Below are positions 16,896-25,595 of a stretch of DNA of 64,000 nt, one piece after another. The notes beneath the pieces were generated by a model, which saw nothing but the letters and a program-made list of their open reading frames with translations, made no database searches and was not told the origin of the DNA. Where the stretch lies: assembly GCF_019704555.1 (NCBI RefSeq), contig NZ_AP024745.1, positions 3,294,501 through 3,358,500 on the forward strand, given 5' to 3'. Position 1 is the first letter of the stretch, and each line of letters begins with the position of its first letter. Source of the stretch: Actinoplanes sp. L3-i22. GTDB lineage: Bacteria; Actinomycetota; Actinomycetes; Mycobacteriales; Micromonosporaceae. The position numbers and the translations under genes were made by a program.

Positions 16896-16938
16896 ATCTG
16901 CCCGCCACGCGGGACCCGAGGTCCGGTGGCGGGCAGAT
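16896..16938 (-). terminator. Strong hairpin after the zinc peptidase gene
   Basis: Perfect 13-bp arms ATCTGCCCGCCAC and GTGGCGGGCAGAT enclose a 17-nt loop, 23 bp beyond the peptidase stop. No U-tract is evident, as is usual in high-GC actinomycetes. Confidence 0.8.
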
Positions 16939-16960
16939 CAAAGGGATCAGCCGTGGCGAT

Positions 16961-19132
16961 TCAGGAGTGCGGAGCCGCGCTCGGCGTGGCCGGGACCGGT
17001 GTGCCCACGCCCGCGGAGGGCGTCGGCGCCGCGACCGGGACGACGTCGGTCGTGGTCGGGCTGCCGCCCGGTTGCACGACGCCGTCCACGGTCAGGGTGT
17101 AAGGCGCGTATTCGGTGACCGTCCCGGTCGGGTCGTCCTGTGCCACGATCGCCACGACCTTGGGGTATCCGCGCAGCAGCGCCGCCTGCTGGACCGGCAC
17201 CACCGCGGCCCGGCGCCGCCCCAGCCCGACCAGCGACACGTGCCATCCGCGCACGGCCACGGGATACCACTGGGTCGGCGACTTCCATCCGTCCAGCGAG
17301 TCGCTCGTGATCTTGTTGGCGCCGATCGACACGTCCCCGAGGTGCCAGCCGCCGAGGTTGACGGCGGCGTCGCTGACGTAGCGGAAACCCAGAAGGACCT
17401 TTTTTCCGGCGTACGCCTTGAGGTCGTAACTCTGTTTGACGTCGGCGACCTGACCGGTCAGTCCGGGGCCGAGCGGACCCTTGACGGTGTTGTCGCCCGT
17501 CAGCACGTCATAGGTCTTGCCACCGTCGTCGGAGATCGTCACGTAGCCGAAGTCGAAGTCCTTCTCCATGCCGTAGGTGGTGGTGAACCGCAGCACCGGA
17601 TCGGCCTCCGGCACCTCGACCTGCCGCGCGGCCGTCTCGTCGAGGTCCGAGGCGTTGCCGGAGAAGAGCAGGTCCGAGTCGATCTTCCAGGCCAGCGGGG
17701 TGGGCGGCAGCGTGCGCGCGCCCTCGAAGGTCACCGACCGCAGATCGCCGCGCAGCCGGATGAAGTCGGCGCCGTTGGGCGCCGCGCCCGGCTTGTCGTA
17801 AGTCGCCGGGTTGTCCAGGTTGACCGTCGAGCGCAGCCCGGCCGAGACGACCCGGTTGCGCGGCACTCCGAAGATCATCCCGCCCGGCTCGCCGACCTCC
17901 TTGTCGACCAGGGTCATCAGTTGGTAATCGTGCAGCACGTCGGTGAGTTTCGTGTGGGCCGGCAGCGCCGTCTGCAGCGCGTCGAGCGACTGGTGTGCCT
18001 TGTCCCGGTGCAGCTCGGAAATGATCTTCGGCCCGAACCGGTCGCGCAGGTAGATCATCAGTTGATAGGTGATGCCGTAATCGGCCAGCACCTCGTTCGG
18101 GTCGCCCTCGTCCCACAGGTTCAGCGAGTTCTGCGGGCCGCCGCACTGGCGTGGGTTCGCGTTCCAGGTCGTCTTGACGTTGCCGAAGCCCTGGTAACAG
18201 GCGATGTGGCTGTCGAAGCCGAAGTGGTGCACGCCGATCCGCGCGTCGACGTAACCGACGAGGGTCTGTGCATAGTCGGACATGCCCTCGTTGAGCCAGT
18301 CCGCCTCGTTCGGGTCGGTGTAGTACTCGAGCAGGTGCTGCCACTCGTGGGCGAACGTGCCCTCGTACATTCGCGGGCGCCCCGGCCGGCTGGTGCACAG
18401 GTCGTCGGTCGGCTCGTTCTTCGGGCTCGCGCCGAGCCGGTGCAGCCAGTCGTAGGCGTCGATGGTCATCACGTTGCGGTCGAACAACTCGTTGAGCTGC
18501 GCGGAGAAGAAGCCGGCGATGTAGGTCGGCCGCTCCGGGAAGTGGTAGTAGTTGTCGTCGCGGACGTTGTCGACCAGCGTCACGGTCTTGTCGCCGTCGC
18601 CGCTGAAGTCGCCCTCCATCCCCGGATTCGCGCCCGACCGGTCCGGCGGCGTGCTGAAGGCCACCGTCTCCTTGGGATAGATGTTCGTGTCGAACTGGTC
18701 GACCAGGTCCGCGACCTGCGCGTCGGTCACCTCGGTGGCGTTCTTGCGGCAGTCGTTCGCCGGAAACGCGACGTCCTTCGCGACCCACACCTCGATGTGC
18801 TTGCCGACCGCCCGCAGTGTGTAGTCCTTGCGATACAGGTCGTTGTCGGTGTCGTCCAGCCCGACCCAGCTCCGCACGGTGCCGACCGGCGGCGTCGCCG
18901 CCGGCGCGCGGCGGGCGGTGGGTTGCGGCCGATAACGCGCCGCCGGCAACGCTTTCCCATCAAGATCGAGGTGGGTACGGGTGAGCTCCCGCGTGTCGTC
19001 CACCGGCAGAACCCCGGCGTGGCCGTCCACGGCGCGCGCGGGCGACCCCTGCTGCCGCGCGTGGGCTGGGCTGGTGACGAACGGGATCATTACCACGAGT
19101 GCCGCAAAGCTGGCAAGACCGGTGCGATTCAC
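16961..19132 (-). CDS. Secreted zinc metallopeptidase, immune inhibitor A-like (M6-type)
   Basis: A 723-residue exported protease. The N-terminus MNRTGLASFAALVVMIPFV with SPAHA is a Sec signal peptide. The catalytic site is FAHEWQHLLEYYTDP (HExxH-type, with Trp-Gln inside) followed by ADWLNEGMSDYAQ, whose Glu would be the third zinc ligand. The C-terminal 350 residues are beta-rich, including a segment around DFDFGYVTISDDGGKTYD typical of accessory domains of immune-inhibitor-A-type proteins, and end in a Pro/Thr-rich tail. It stands alone with its own terminator. It probably degrades extracellular protein; exact specificity is unknown. Confidence 0.85.
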   Translation of the reverse strand: MNRTGLASFAALVVMIPFVTSPAHARQQGSPARAVDGHAGVLPVDDTRELTRTHLDLDGKALPAARYRPQPTARRAPAATPPVGTVRSWVGLDDTDNDLYRKDYTLRAVGKHIEVWVAKDVAFPANDCRKNATEVTDAQVADLVDQFDTNIYPKETVAFSTPPDRSGANPGMEGDFSGDGDKTVTLVDNVRDDNYYHFPERPTYIAGFFSAQLNELFDRNVMTIDAYDWLHRLGASPKNEPTDDLCTSRPGRPRMYEGTFAHEWQHLLEYYTDPNEADWLNEGMSDYAQTLVGYVDARIGVHHFGFDSHIACYQGFGNVKTTWNANPRQCGGPQNSLNLWDEGDPNEVLADYGITYQLMIYLRDRFGPKIISELHRDKAHQSLDALQTALPAHTKLTDVLHDYQLMTLVDKEVGEPGGMIFGVPRNRVVSAGLRSTVNLDNPATYDKPGAAPNGADFIRLRGDLRSVTFEGARTLPPTPLAWKIDSDLLFSGNASDLDETAARQVEVPEADPVLRFTTTYGMEKDFDFGYVTISDDGGKTYDVLTGDNTVKGPLGPGLTGQVADVKQSYDLKAYAGKKVLLGFRYVSDAAVNLGGWHLGDVSIGANKITSDSLDGWKSPTQWYPVAVRGWHVSLVGLGRRRAAVVPVQQAALLRGYPKVVAIVAQDDPTGTVTEYAPYTLTVDGVVQPGGSPTTTDVVPVAAPTPSAGVGTPVPATPSAAPHS

Positions 19133-19309
19133 GAAGCGGACGTTACCTGCCTAAAGGTGCGAATGGCCTCAACACGCGCAGTCGATCATGAGTCATCCAT
19201 TCGGCCTGGCCGGGCCGTCATTCAGGATGACATCCCGGCCGCGACGACGACCCGGAAACGGCGCGAAGGGCCGCCGCCGAGGACGGCGACGGCCCTGGCC
19301 GGGCACGGA

Positions 19310-20089
19310 TCAGGACACCTCGCGGCGCAGCACCCGCACCACCCCGACGGCCAGCGGCAGCAGCACCCAGACCGCGACCGAGACGCCCAGCCGGGCGTAC
19401 TCGCCGGAGGTCATGTCCGCCTCGGACAGTGGGGTCGTGGTGACATTGATGTCCAGCCATCCGGCGGTGGACTGCAGCCCCTTGATCACGCTGCCGAGCA
19501 CCGACCAGACCATCGGCAGCGCGAAGTAGAGGACGATCGCCAGCGGGGTGCTGAGCAGCAGCGCACCGAACGCGATGCCCATCAGCACGAAGATTACCTG
19601 GAGCAGCAGTCCCTGCCAGAGCAGCGACCCGTCCACGCGCCACGCGCCGTCGCCGCCGATCGCCGCGCCGATCAGGTTCGCGACGGCGCTGATCAGGGCG
19701 GTCGCCGCGGTGGCCGCGACCGCGATCAGCACCCCCGCGGCGATCTTCGCGATCATCACCCGGCCCCGCGCCGGGACCAGCGTGAACGTGGAGAGCGCGG
19801 TGCGCTGCGACCACTCGCTGGTCACCGACAGCACGCCGAGCACCGGCAGCAGGACCGCGGACGGCAGCAGTCCGAACGCGTAGAAGCCGCCGAACGTCAT
19901 CTCCTCGTCCGAGGACCAGCCCAGGATGATCGCCGAGGTGCCGGCCGTGGCCAGCCCGATGATCAGCAGCAGCCAGAGGCCGGCCCGGGTGTCGGCGAGC
20001 TTCCGCAGTTCCACCCAGGTCAGCCGCGGGAGCGGAAGTGACGTGGGCAGGGCAGTGGCCGTGGGCGTTGATTCGGTCCTGGTGGTCAT
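19310..20089 (-). CDS. ABC-2 type transporter permease
   Basis: This 259-residue integral membrane protein has six predicted hydrophobic segments, starting with LWLLLIIGLATAGTSAIILGW and ending with SVAVWVLLPLAVGVVRVL. The segment LSVTSEWSQRTALSTFTLVPARGRVM is typical of ABC-2 permeases of small-molecule or antibiotic exporters. Its ATG start overlaps the stop of the ATPase gene by 4 bp, so the two are translationally coupled. The operon diverges from the histidine kinase/response regulator genes, an arrangement typical of a self-controlled export system. Confidence 0.9.
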   Translation of the reverse strand: MTTRTESTPTATALPTSLPLPRLTWVELRKLADTRAGLWLLLIIGLATAGTSAIILGWSSDEEMTFGGFYAFGLLPSAVLLPVLGVLSVTSEWSQRTALSTFTLVPARGRVMIAKIAAGVLIAVAATAATALISAVANLIGAAIGGDGAWRVDGSLLWQGLLLQVIFVLMGIAFGALLLSTPLAIVLYFALPMVWSVLGSVIKGLQSTAGWLDINVTTTPLSEADMTSGEYARLGVSVAVWVLLPLAVGVVRVLRREVS

Positions 20090-20973
20090 CGGTTCACCCC
20101 AGTGCTGGTCAGACGCAGGAACATCTCCTCCAGGCCGCCGGCGCCGGCCGGCCGCACCTCCAGCAGCACGACGCCGGCCGCGGCGGCGGCCCGGGCGATC
20201 GCCTCCGGCTCGGAGGGCACCAGGATCGTGCCGTCCGAGGACCGGGTGCCGGTCAGGTCGAGGCGCTTCAGCACGGCGTCGAACTCGGCCGGATCGGCCG
20301 GCCGCACCACCGTGCCGGCCGCGCCGAGCAGCTCGTTCTTGTCGCCCTGGGTGAGGATCCGGCCGCCACCGATCACCACGAGACGGTCGGCGACCGCCTC
20401 CACCTCGCGCAGCAGGTGCGACGAGAGCAGCACGGTGCCGCCCCGGTCGGCGAACTCGCGCAGCAGGCCACGCATCCAGAAGATGCCCTCCGGGTCGAGG
20501 CCGTTGGCCGGCTCGTCCAGGATCAGCACGCCCGGGTCGCCGAGCATCGCGTAGGCGAGGCCGAGCCGCTGCCGCATGCCCAGCGAGTAGGCCCGCAGGC
20601 GGCGGCGCGCGGCGGTGGCGTCCAGGCCGACCCTCGCCAGCCGGTCCGGCACCCGGGCGGTGTCCAGGCCCATCGTCAGGGCGGCCAGGGCCAGCGTCTC
20701 CCGGCCGGTCCGGCCGGCGTGCTGGGCGGACGCGTCGAGCAGCACGCCGACCCGCCGCCCCGGGTTGCCGAGCCGGTGATAGGGGACGCCGCACACGGTG
20801 GCGGCGCCGGCCGTGGGTGGGGTGAGGCCGCAGATCATCCGCAGCGTGGTGGACTTGCCGGCCCCGTTCGGACCGAGGAAGCCGGTGACGGTGCCGGGCT
20901 CGCACGTGAACGACACGTCATCGACGGCACGCTGGTCGCCGTACCGCTTGGTGAGGTTCTCGACCGCAATCAT
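20086..20973 (-). CDS. ABC transporter ATP-binding protein
   Basis: The 295-residue ATPase drives the adjoining ABC-2 permease. It shows a Walker A GPNGAGKST, a signature YSLGMRQRLG, a Walker B GVLILDEPANGLDP and a switch histidine in TVLLSSHLL. The C-terminal 80 residues form the accessory region common in antibiotic-export ATPases. I chose ATG 20973 (MIAVENLTKRYGD) as the start because it gives the standard N-terminus. An upstream in-frame extension has no homology and overlaps the divergent promoter. Confidence 0.94.
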   Translation of the reverse strand: MIAVENLTKRYGDQRAVDDVSFTCEPGTVTGFLGPNGAGKSTTLRMICGLTPPTAGAATVCGVPYHRLGNPGRRVGVLLDASAQHAGRTGRETLALAALTMGLDTARVPDRLARVGLDATAARRRLRAYSLGMRQRLGLAYAMLGDPGVLILDEPANGLDPEGIFWMRGLLREFADRGGTVLLSSHLLREVEAVADRLVVIGGGRILTQGDKNELLGAAGTVVRPADPAEFDAVLKRLDLTGTRSSDGTILVPSEPEAIARAAAAAGVVLLEVRPAGAGGLEEMFLRLTSTGVNR

Positions 20974-21047
20974 GTCCTCAGCCTGTGGTCCGGAGCGGGT
21001 CCGTCGCTTCGGCCATCGGTCGATGTCCACGAACCTTGGTATAGGTT

Positions 21048-21073
21048 CCGATACCGACTTTGGTCGGTATCGG
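21048..21073. promoter_or_regulatory. Inverted repeat between the ABC operon and the two-component genes
   Basis: Arms CCGATACCGAC and GTCGGTATCGG (11 bp, perfect) flank TTTG. The site lies 31 bp before the histidine kinase start and 75 bp before the ATPase start. It is a good candidate for binding by the response regulator encoded at 22431. Confidence 0.72.
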
Positions 21074-21103
21074 GGGTGGTCGGCGCGCTCGTAGAGTCGG
21101 TGC

Positions 21104-22339
21104 GTGGGTCACGTCGAATTCAGCTGGCTGTTGCCGGCCGCGCTGTCCGCCGAGCCGGATGCACCGGCCCGGCGGTCGACCCGCGACTGGGTGGTCGACG
21201 TCCTGTGCTTCGTGGTGGGGTTCGGGTTCACCGTGTGGGCCACCTGCGACCTTCTCAGCCCGCATCCGACTCTGGTCCAGGAGTGGGATCCGACGCCGGA
21301 GTGGGTGGTTCTGACCGACGGTGTGCTCAGCGGCATCGCCGGGATCGGGTTGTGGTGGCGGCGCCGCTTCCTGCTCCCGCTCGCGATCTTCTGCCTGGTG
21401 ATGTCGGCGTTCAGCGTGGCCGGCGCGTTCACGATGTTGATCATGCTGCTCACGGTCGCCGTGCACCGTCGCTTCGCGGTGCTCGCCGGCTATGCCGGCC
21501 TCGCGGTTCTGACCAACCTGATCTTCGCCACAGCCCGGCCGGAGAACAACGCCAACTTCTGGTCCACGTTCCTCTGGGGCGTGGTGATCGTGGTGATCAT
21601 CGGGCTGTGGGGCATGGTCATCCGGGCCCGCCGGGAGCTGGTCGTCTCCTGGAAGGATCGGGCCGCCCGGGCCGAGTCCGAGCAGCAGCTGCGCGTCGAT
21701 CAGGCTCGCGTGCTGGAACGCACCCGGATCGCCCGGGAGATGCACGACGTTCTCGCGCACCGGATCTCCCTGCTCAGCCTGCACGCCGGGGCGCTGGAGT
21801 TCCGGCCCGACGCTCCTCCGGCGGAGATCGCCGGCGCGGCGTCGGTGGTCCGGTCGACCGCGCACCAGGCGCTGCAGGACCTGCGTGCCGTGATCGGGGT
21901 GCTGCGCGCCGGCCAGCCCGGGGCCGAGCCGAGCCCGGAGCGGCCACAACCGACGTTGAGCGGGCTGCCGGCGCTGGTCGAGGAGGCGCGGGCGGCCGGC
22001 GACAAGGTGACCCTCGACGTCACCGTCGATCTCGGGGAGGTGCCGGCCGGGGTCGGGCGCACGGCGTACCGGATCGTGCAGGAGGGGCTGACCAACGCCC
22101 GCAAGCATGCGCCGGGCGCGATCGTCCGGGTCCGCCTCGGCGGCGCCTCCGGCGCCGGCCTCACCATCGAGGTGGTCAATCCGCTGCCGGTCGCGGTTCC
22201 GGCAAGACCCATTCCCGGTACGGGGGTGGGCCTGGTCGGCCTCACCGAACGCGCCTCGCTGGCCGGCGGTCACCTCACCCACGGTTCGTGCGCCGGCGAC
22301 TTTCAGCTGGTCGCCTGGCTTCCGTGGGAGGCACCATGA
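21104..22339 (+). CDS. Sensor histidine kinase, NarL/DesK-type (HisKA_3)
   Basis: A 411-residue membrane kinase. The N-terminal half contains about four to five hydrophobic helices, such as WVVDVLCFVVGFGFTVWATC and FLWGVVIVVIIGLWGMVI. The dimerisation domain carries the phosphorylated His214 in RIAREMHDVLAHRISLLSLHA. The HATPase segment includes YRIVQEGLTNARKHAPGA and a GTGVGLVGLTERA glycine box. The GTG start lies 31 bp after the palindrome. It pairs with the response regulator downstream, with an array of GCGGCGGT repeats between them. Confidence 0.94.
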   Translation: MGHVEFSWLLPAALSAEPDAPARRSTRDWVVDVLCFVVGFGFTVWATCDLLSPHPTLVQEWDPTPEWVVLTDGVLSGIAGIGLWWRRRFLLPLAIFCLVMSAFSVAGAFTMLIMLLTVAVHRRFAVLAGYAGLAVLTNLIFATARPENNANFWSTFLWGVVIVVIIGLWGMVIRARRELVVSWKDRAARAESEQQLRVDQARVLERTRIAREMHDVLAHRISLLSLHAGALEFRPDAPPAEIAGAASVVRSTAHQALQDLRAVIGVLRAGQPGAEPSPERPQPTLSGLPALVEEARAAGDKVTLDVTVDLGEVPAGVGRTAYRIVQEGLTNARKHAPGAIVRVRLGGASGAGLTIEVVNPLPVAVPARPIPGTGVGLVGLTERASLAGGHLTHGSCAGDFQLVAWLPWEAP

Positions 22340-22341
22340 TC

Positions 22342-22391
22342 GCGGCGGTGCGGCGGCGGTGCGGCGGCGGTGCGGCGGCGGTGCGGCGTGA
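22342..22391. repeat. 12-bp GCGGCGGT-rich tandem repeat
   Basis: Four copies of a GGCGGTGCGGCG-type unit fill the start of the 91-bp gap between histidine kinase and response regulator. A stop codon immediately precedes the array. Confidence 0.85.
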
Positions 22392-22430
22392 GTAGACGGG
22401 GATCGGTGAGCATGCGGGGGAGGAACGAGC

Positions 22431-23105
22431 GTGGGGGAGCGGGGTGACGGTGGGGATCCGGTTCGGGTGCTGATCGTGGATGACGACGCGCTCGTGCGGG
22501 CCGGGCTGTCGATGATCCTCAACGGGGCGGCCGATGTTCGGGTGGTCGGGGAGGCGAACGACGGCAGTGAGGTTCCGGTCGCTGTTGCGGAGCATCGGCC
22601 CGACGTCGTGCTGATGGACATCCGGATGCCCGGGGTGGACGGGCTGACCGCGACCGAGACGTTGCGGAAGCAGCCGGACGCGCCCGAGGTGCTGGTGCTG
22701 ACCACGTTCGACGCGGACGAGTTCGTGTTGCGGGCATTGCGGGCCGGAGCCGCCGGGTTCCTGCTCAAGGACACGCCGCCGGCGCAGATCCGGGATGCGG
22801 TGCTGCGGGTCGCGGCCGGCGAGGCCACCCTGTCCCCGAGCGTGACGCGGCAGCTCATCGCGCATGTCACCACCGCCCCGCCGCCGGACCGCGGGCACGC
22901 CTCGCGGCGGCTGGATCAGCTCAGTACGCGTGAGCTCGACGTGGCGCTGGCGGTGGCGCAAGGCAAGTCGAACGCCGAGATCTCCGGGGACCTGTTCATG
23001 TCGGTCGCCACGGTGAAGGCGCACGTCTCGCGGCTGCTGGTCAAGCTGGGCCTGAACAACCGTGTGCAGATCGCGTTGCTGGTCCACGACGCGGGCCTGG
23101 CGTAG
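22431..23105 (+). CDS. Response regulator, NarL/LuxR type
   Basis: A 224-residue two-domain regulator. The receiver domain has acidic residues in VLIVDDDALVRAG, the phosphoacceptor Asp63 in VVLMDIRMPGVDG, a Thr in LVLTTFDADEF and a Lys in GFLLKDTP. The C-terminal LuxR-type helix-turn-helix is LSTRELDVALAVAQGKSNAEI followed by MSVATVKAHVSRLLVKLGL. It begins at a GTG after GGAGGAACGAGC. Together with the kinase it probably controls the divergent ABC exporter. Confidence 0.94.
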   Translation: MGERGDGGDPVRVLIVDDDALVRAGLSMILNGAADVRVVGEANDGSEVPVAVAEHRPDVVLMDIRMPGVDGLTATETLRKQPDAPEVLVLTTFDADEFVLRALRAGAAGFLLKDTPPAQIRDAVLRVAAGEATLSPSVTRQLIAHVTTAPPPDRGHASRRLDQLSTRELDVALAVAQGKSNAEISGDLFMSVATVKAHVSRLLVKLGLNNRVQIALLVHDAGLA

Positions 23106-23502
23106 ACGCGCTTCCGGGCGGGCGGCGAGGCCGGATCGGTTTGTCGGTGGCGGCGCGCGTGGCGAGGCACGGTTGCGGGCGAGATGCGGGCGGGCGCGCG
23201 GTGAGCGGCGTGCTGTGGGCTGCGGCGTGGTGGAGGCGGCGGTGTGGCGGAGGCGGCGGTGTGTCGTGGGCGTGGCACGGGTCGCGGCGTGGCGAGGGCG
23301 TGCCGCGGATTGCGGCGTGCGAGGGGCGCTGCGCGGCGGGAGCTGCTGGCTGGCCGTGGCGCGGACCGGACCGCGGATAGAGGGCGCGGTCTGTGGGGGC
23401 CGCCGGCCTTGGTGAGCAGCCGGGTGCTGGGGCCGGGTGAGCGGCCGGGACTGGGCTGGGTGCTGGGCTGGGTGAGCGGCCGGGCGCGGGGCTGGGCGGG
23501 CC
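23106..23502. other. GC-rich intergenic region, no gene seen
   Basis: About 400 bp of G-rich low-complexity DNA with short imperfect repeats (GGCGGTGTGGCGGAGGC and GTGAGCGGCCGGG types). Open frames here have no start signals, coding bias or recognisable protein. Confidence 0.6.
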
Positions 23503-23772
23503 TTACTCGAAGAGGCTGTGGTCCCTGCGGCCGCCGTCGGCGCGGGTGCGGGCCCGGCGGCGGATCTGGATCACCACGATGTCGATGAGGGCGACCGCGG
23601 CCCAGGCGACCAGGAGCCAGCCCGGGACGGTCCAGCCGGCGCGGAACAGGAAGATCGACAGGACGGTGCAGATCACCAGGCCGAAGGCGGCGAGGACCAG
23701 CCGGAGATTGAGCGGACTGTACGGCTCCTCGACGGTGCCGCGGCGGCCGTGTGGCTGGGGGCCGATGGGCAT
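23503..23772 (-). CDS. Small two-helix membrane protein (DUF6343-like)
   Basis: An 89-residue protein with a hydrophilic N-terminus, then two hydrophobic helices (LRLVLAAFGLVICTVLSIFLF and WLLVAWAAVALIDIVVIQI) and a basic, Arg-rich tail. Size and pattern resemble the DUF6343 family of actinomycete membrane proteins; the assignment rests on general resemblance only. It has an ATG start and is divergent from the APC permease. Function unknown. Confidence 0.7.
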   Translation of the reverse strand: MPIGPQPHGRRGTVEEPYSPLNLRLVLAAFGLVICTVLSIFLFRAGWTVPGWLLVAWAAVALIDIVVIQIRRRARTRADGGRRDHSLFE

Positions 23773-23829
23773 AGGTGCGAATCTACCCGTCTCGGACAGC
23801 CGGCGACGACCCGCCCGGTCCCTCCCGCC

Positions 23830-23868
23830 GGCGAGTTATCCGGCGAGTTATCCGGCGAGTTATCCACA
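23830..23868 (+). repeat. 12-bp tandem repeat ending in a TTATCCACA box (partial copy of the interspersed element)
   Basis: Three exact copies of GGCGAGTTATCC begin at 23830, 23842 and 23854. The last runs into TTATCCACAG (23860-23869). A CAAGATC lies 22 bp further on. It sits in the promoter region of the APC permease. It matches only part of the element seen at 10383, 30523 and 61814. Confidence 0.7.
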
Positions 23869-23951
23869 GCCCGTCGAACAACTCGCCCCAAGATCAGTTA
23901 ACTTCGATATCTTCGGCGTCTGGTACTGATCCGCTGTGGAGAGGAGGCGCC

Positions 23952-25595
23952 GTGTCGCAGACGGGGCTCACCGGGCACAACGCCCACAAACTCGGCACCT
24001 GGTCGGTGTTCGTGATCGCGGTTTCCGCGATGACGCCGCTCACCGTGGTGGCCGGGGCGCTTCCTCTCGGCTACGGGGAGGTGAAAGAGAAGGGCATCCC
24101 GGTCGCGTATGTGTTGGTCGCCATCGTGCTGGCGATCTTCACGGTGGGTCTCACCGCGATGGCCCGGCACGTCCCGAACAGCGGCGCCTTCTATGCGTAC
24201 GCGGCGAAGGGCCTGTCCAGACCCGCCGGCGTCGGCACCGCCTTCATCGCCCTGCTCGCCTACAACGCGATGCAGATCGGCCTCTACGGCGCGTTCGGCG
24301 TGGCCGCGCACAACGCCGCGGCGATCTTCGGGCTGAAGATGTCGTGGATCGTCTGGGCGTTGTTCGGCTGGGCCCTGATCAGCTTCCTCGGGCTGCGGCA
24401 GATCGATTTCAACGCCCGCATCCTGACCGTCCTGGTCTGCGCTGAAGTGCTGATTGTGCTGATTTTCGACGCGGTCATGCTGGGTCACCCGGCCGGGGGA
24501 GGGGCGGTCACCTTCGACACGCTGAATCCGGGGCTGATCGCCAGCGCCGGTGGGGTGTCACTGCTGGTCGGCGCGGTCGCCGGCATGGTCGGTTTCGAGG
24601 CGCCGCTGGTCTACGCGGCCGAGGCGCGCGACCCGCGCCGCACGGTGGCCCGGGCGATCTTCATGACGCTGGGCGTCGCCGCGATCGTCTACGGCGGGTC
24701 CGCCTGGGCGATGTCCGTCGTCGCCGGGCCGGAGCGGATCATCGACGTCGCCGCGCGGTACCTGAACGACCTGTTCTTCGTCCTCCCCGATCCGTACCTG
24801 CCGACCGCGCTGATCGACCTCGCCCGGATCTTCTTCGCGACCAGCCTGTTCGCCGCGATGCTCGCCTTCCACCACACGGTCGCGCGCTATGCGCTGACCG
24901 TGGCGCGCGAGGGCGTGCTGCCGCCGGCGCTGGCCCGCACCCGCGACGACGTGCCGTTCGCCGCCTCGATCAGCCAGTCCGCGCTGGCGTTCCTGTCCCT
25001 GGTGATCTTCGCGGTGCTGGTGCTGAACCCGACGACCGACCTGTTCTTCTTCGGCACGGTCTCCGGTGGCCTCGGGGTCCTGGCGCTGATGACGATCGCG
25101 TCGTTCGCCGTGCTCCGGTTCTTCCGGCGGGACGCGCACGGCGAGACGAGGTGGCGCCGGTCGGTCGCGCCCTGGATCGCCGCGGTCTTCCTGGTGCTGA
25201 TGCTGCTGCTGTCGGTGGCGTTCTTCGGCGACCTGCTCGACTCCCACAATCCGGTCAAGGTGTGGCTGCCGCCGATCGCGTTCCTCGGGGTCTACCTGCT
25301 GGGCGTCTGGTGGGGCCGCCGCCTGCGCCGCGACCGGCCGGCGGTCTACGCGGCGATCGGCACCGGCCTCCCGCCGGAAGATCCGATCAAAACCGCTCCT
25401 TCGGTACGGGCGGAGCCCCGCCCGTCCCCGGAAACGCCACTCGGACCTCCGGCGGAGCCCGAGATCCCGGCGCAGCCCGGCCCACCCCGGGTGAACGGCG
25501 CCTCCCTCGGACCCCCGTCATCCGCCTCCCAGGGGCCCGCTCCCCAGCCGCGGGAAGCCGAGACCGGAGAGTCGGAGAAGCCGCCGGCAGGTTAA
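23952..25595 (+). CDS. APC-family amino-acid permease
   Basis: A 547-residue secondary transporter with about twelve membrane helices. The first helix region, LGTWSVFVIAVSAMTPLTVV, and the following VPNSGAFYAYAAKGLSRPAG are typical of the amino acid-polyamine-organocation family. GFEAPLVYAAEARDPRRTVARA is the conserved loop after helix 5/6. The last 75 residues are a hydrophilic Pro/Glu-rich cytoplasmic tail. The GTG at 23952 follows an excellent GGAGAGGAGG ribosome site. Substrate unknown. No catabolic gene is adjacent on the same strand. Confidence 0.93.
   Translation: MSQTGLTGHNAHKLGTWSVFVIAVSAMTPLTVVAGALPLGYGEVKEKGIPVAYVLVAIVLAIFTVGLTAMARHVPNSGAFYAYAAKGLSRPAGVGTAFIALLAYNAMQIGLYGAFGVAAHNAAAIFGLKMSWIVWALFGWALISFLGLRQIDFNARILTVLVCAEVLIVLIFDAVMLGHPAGGGAVTFDTLNPGLIASAGGVSLLVGAVAGMVGFEAPLVYAAEARDPRRTVARAIFMTLGVAAIVYGGSAWAMSVVAGPERIIDVAARYLNDLFFVLPDPYLPTALIDLARIFFATSLFAAMLAFHHTVARYALTVAREGVLPPALARTRDDVPFAASISQSALAFLSLVIFAVLVLNPTTDLFFFGTVSGGLGVLALMTIASFAVLRFFRRDAHGETRWRRSVAPWIAAVFLVLMLLLSVAFFGDLLDSHNPVKVWLPPIAFLGVYLLGVWWGRRLRRDRPAVYAAIGTGLPPEDPIKTAPSVRAEPRPSPETPLGPPAEPEIPAQPGPPRVNGASLGPPSSASQGPAPQPREAETGESEKPPAG

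Noticed and set aside
16298..20041. A long plus-strand open frame over the MerR, peptidase and ABC permease genes
   Set aside because: It has no recognisable domain, and the opposite strand encodes well-supported proteins with correct codon bias.
23106..23502. Several short open frames in the GC-rich spacer after the response regulator
   Set aside because: They are low-complexity, overlap one another, and none has a start signal or homology.
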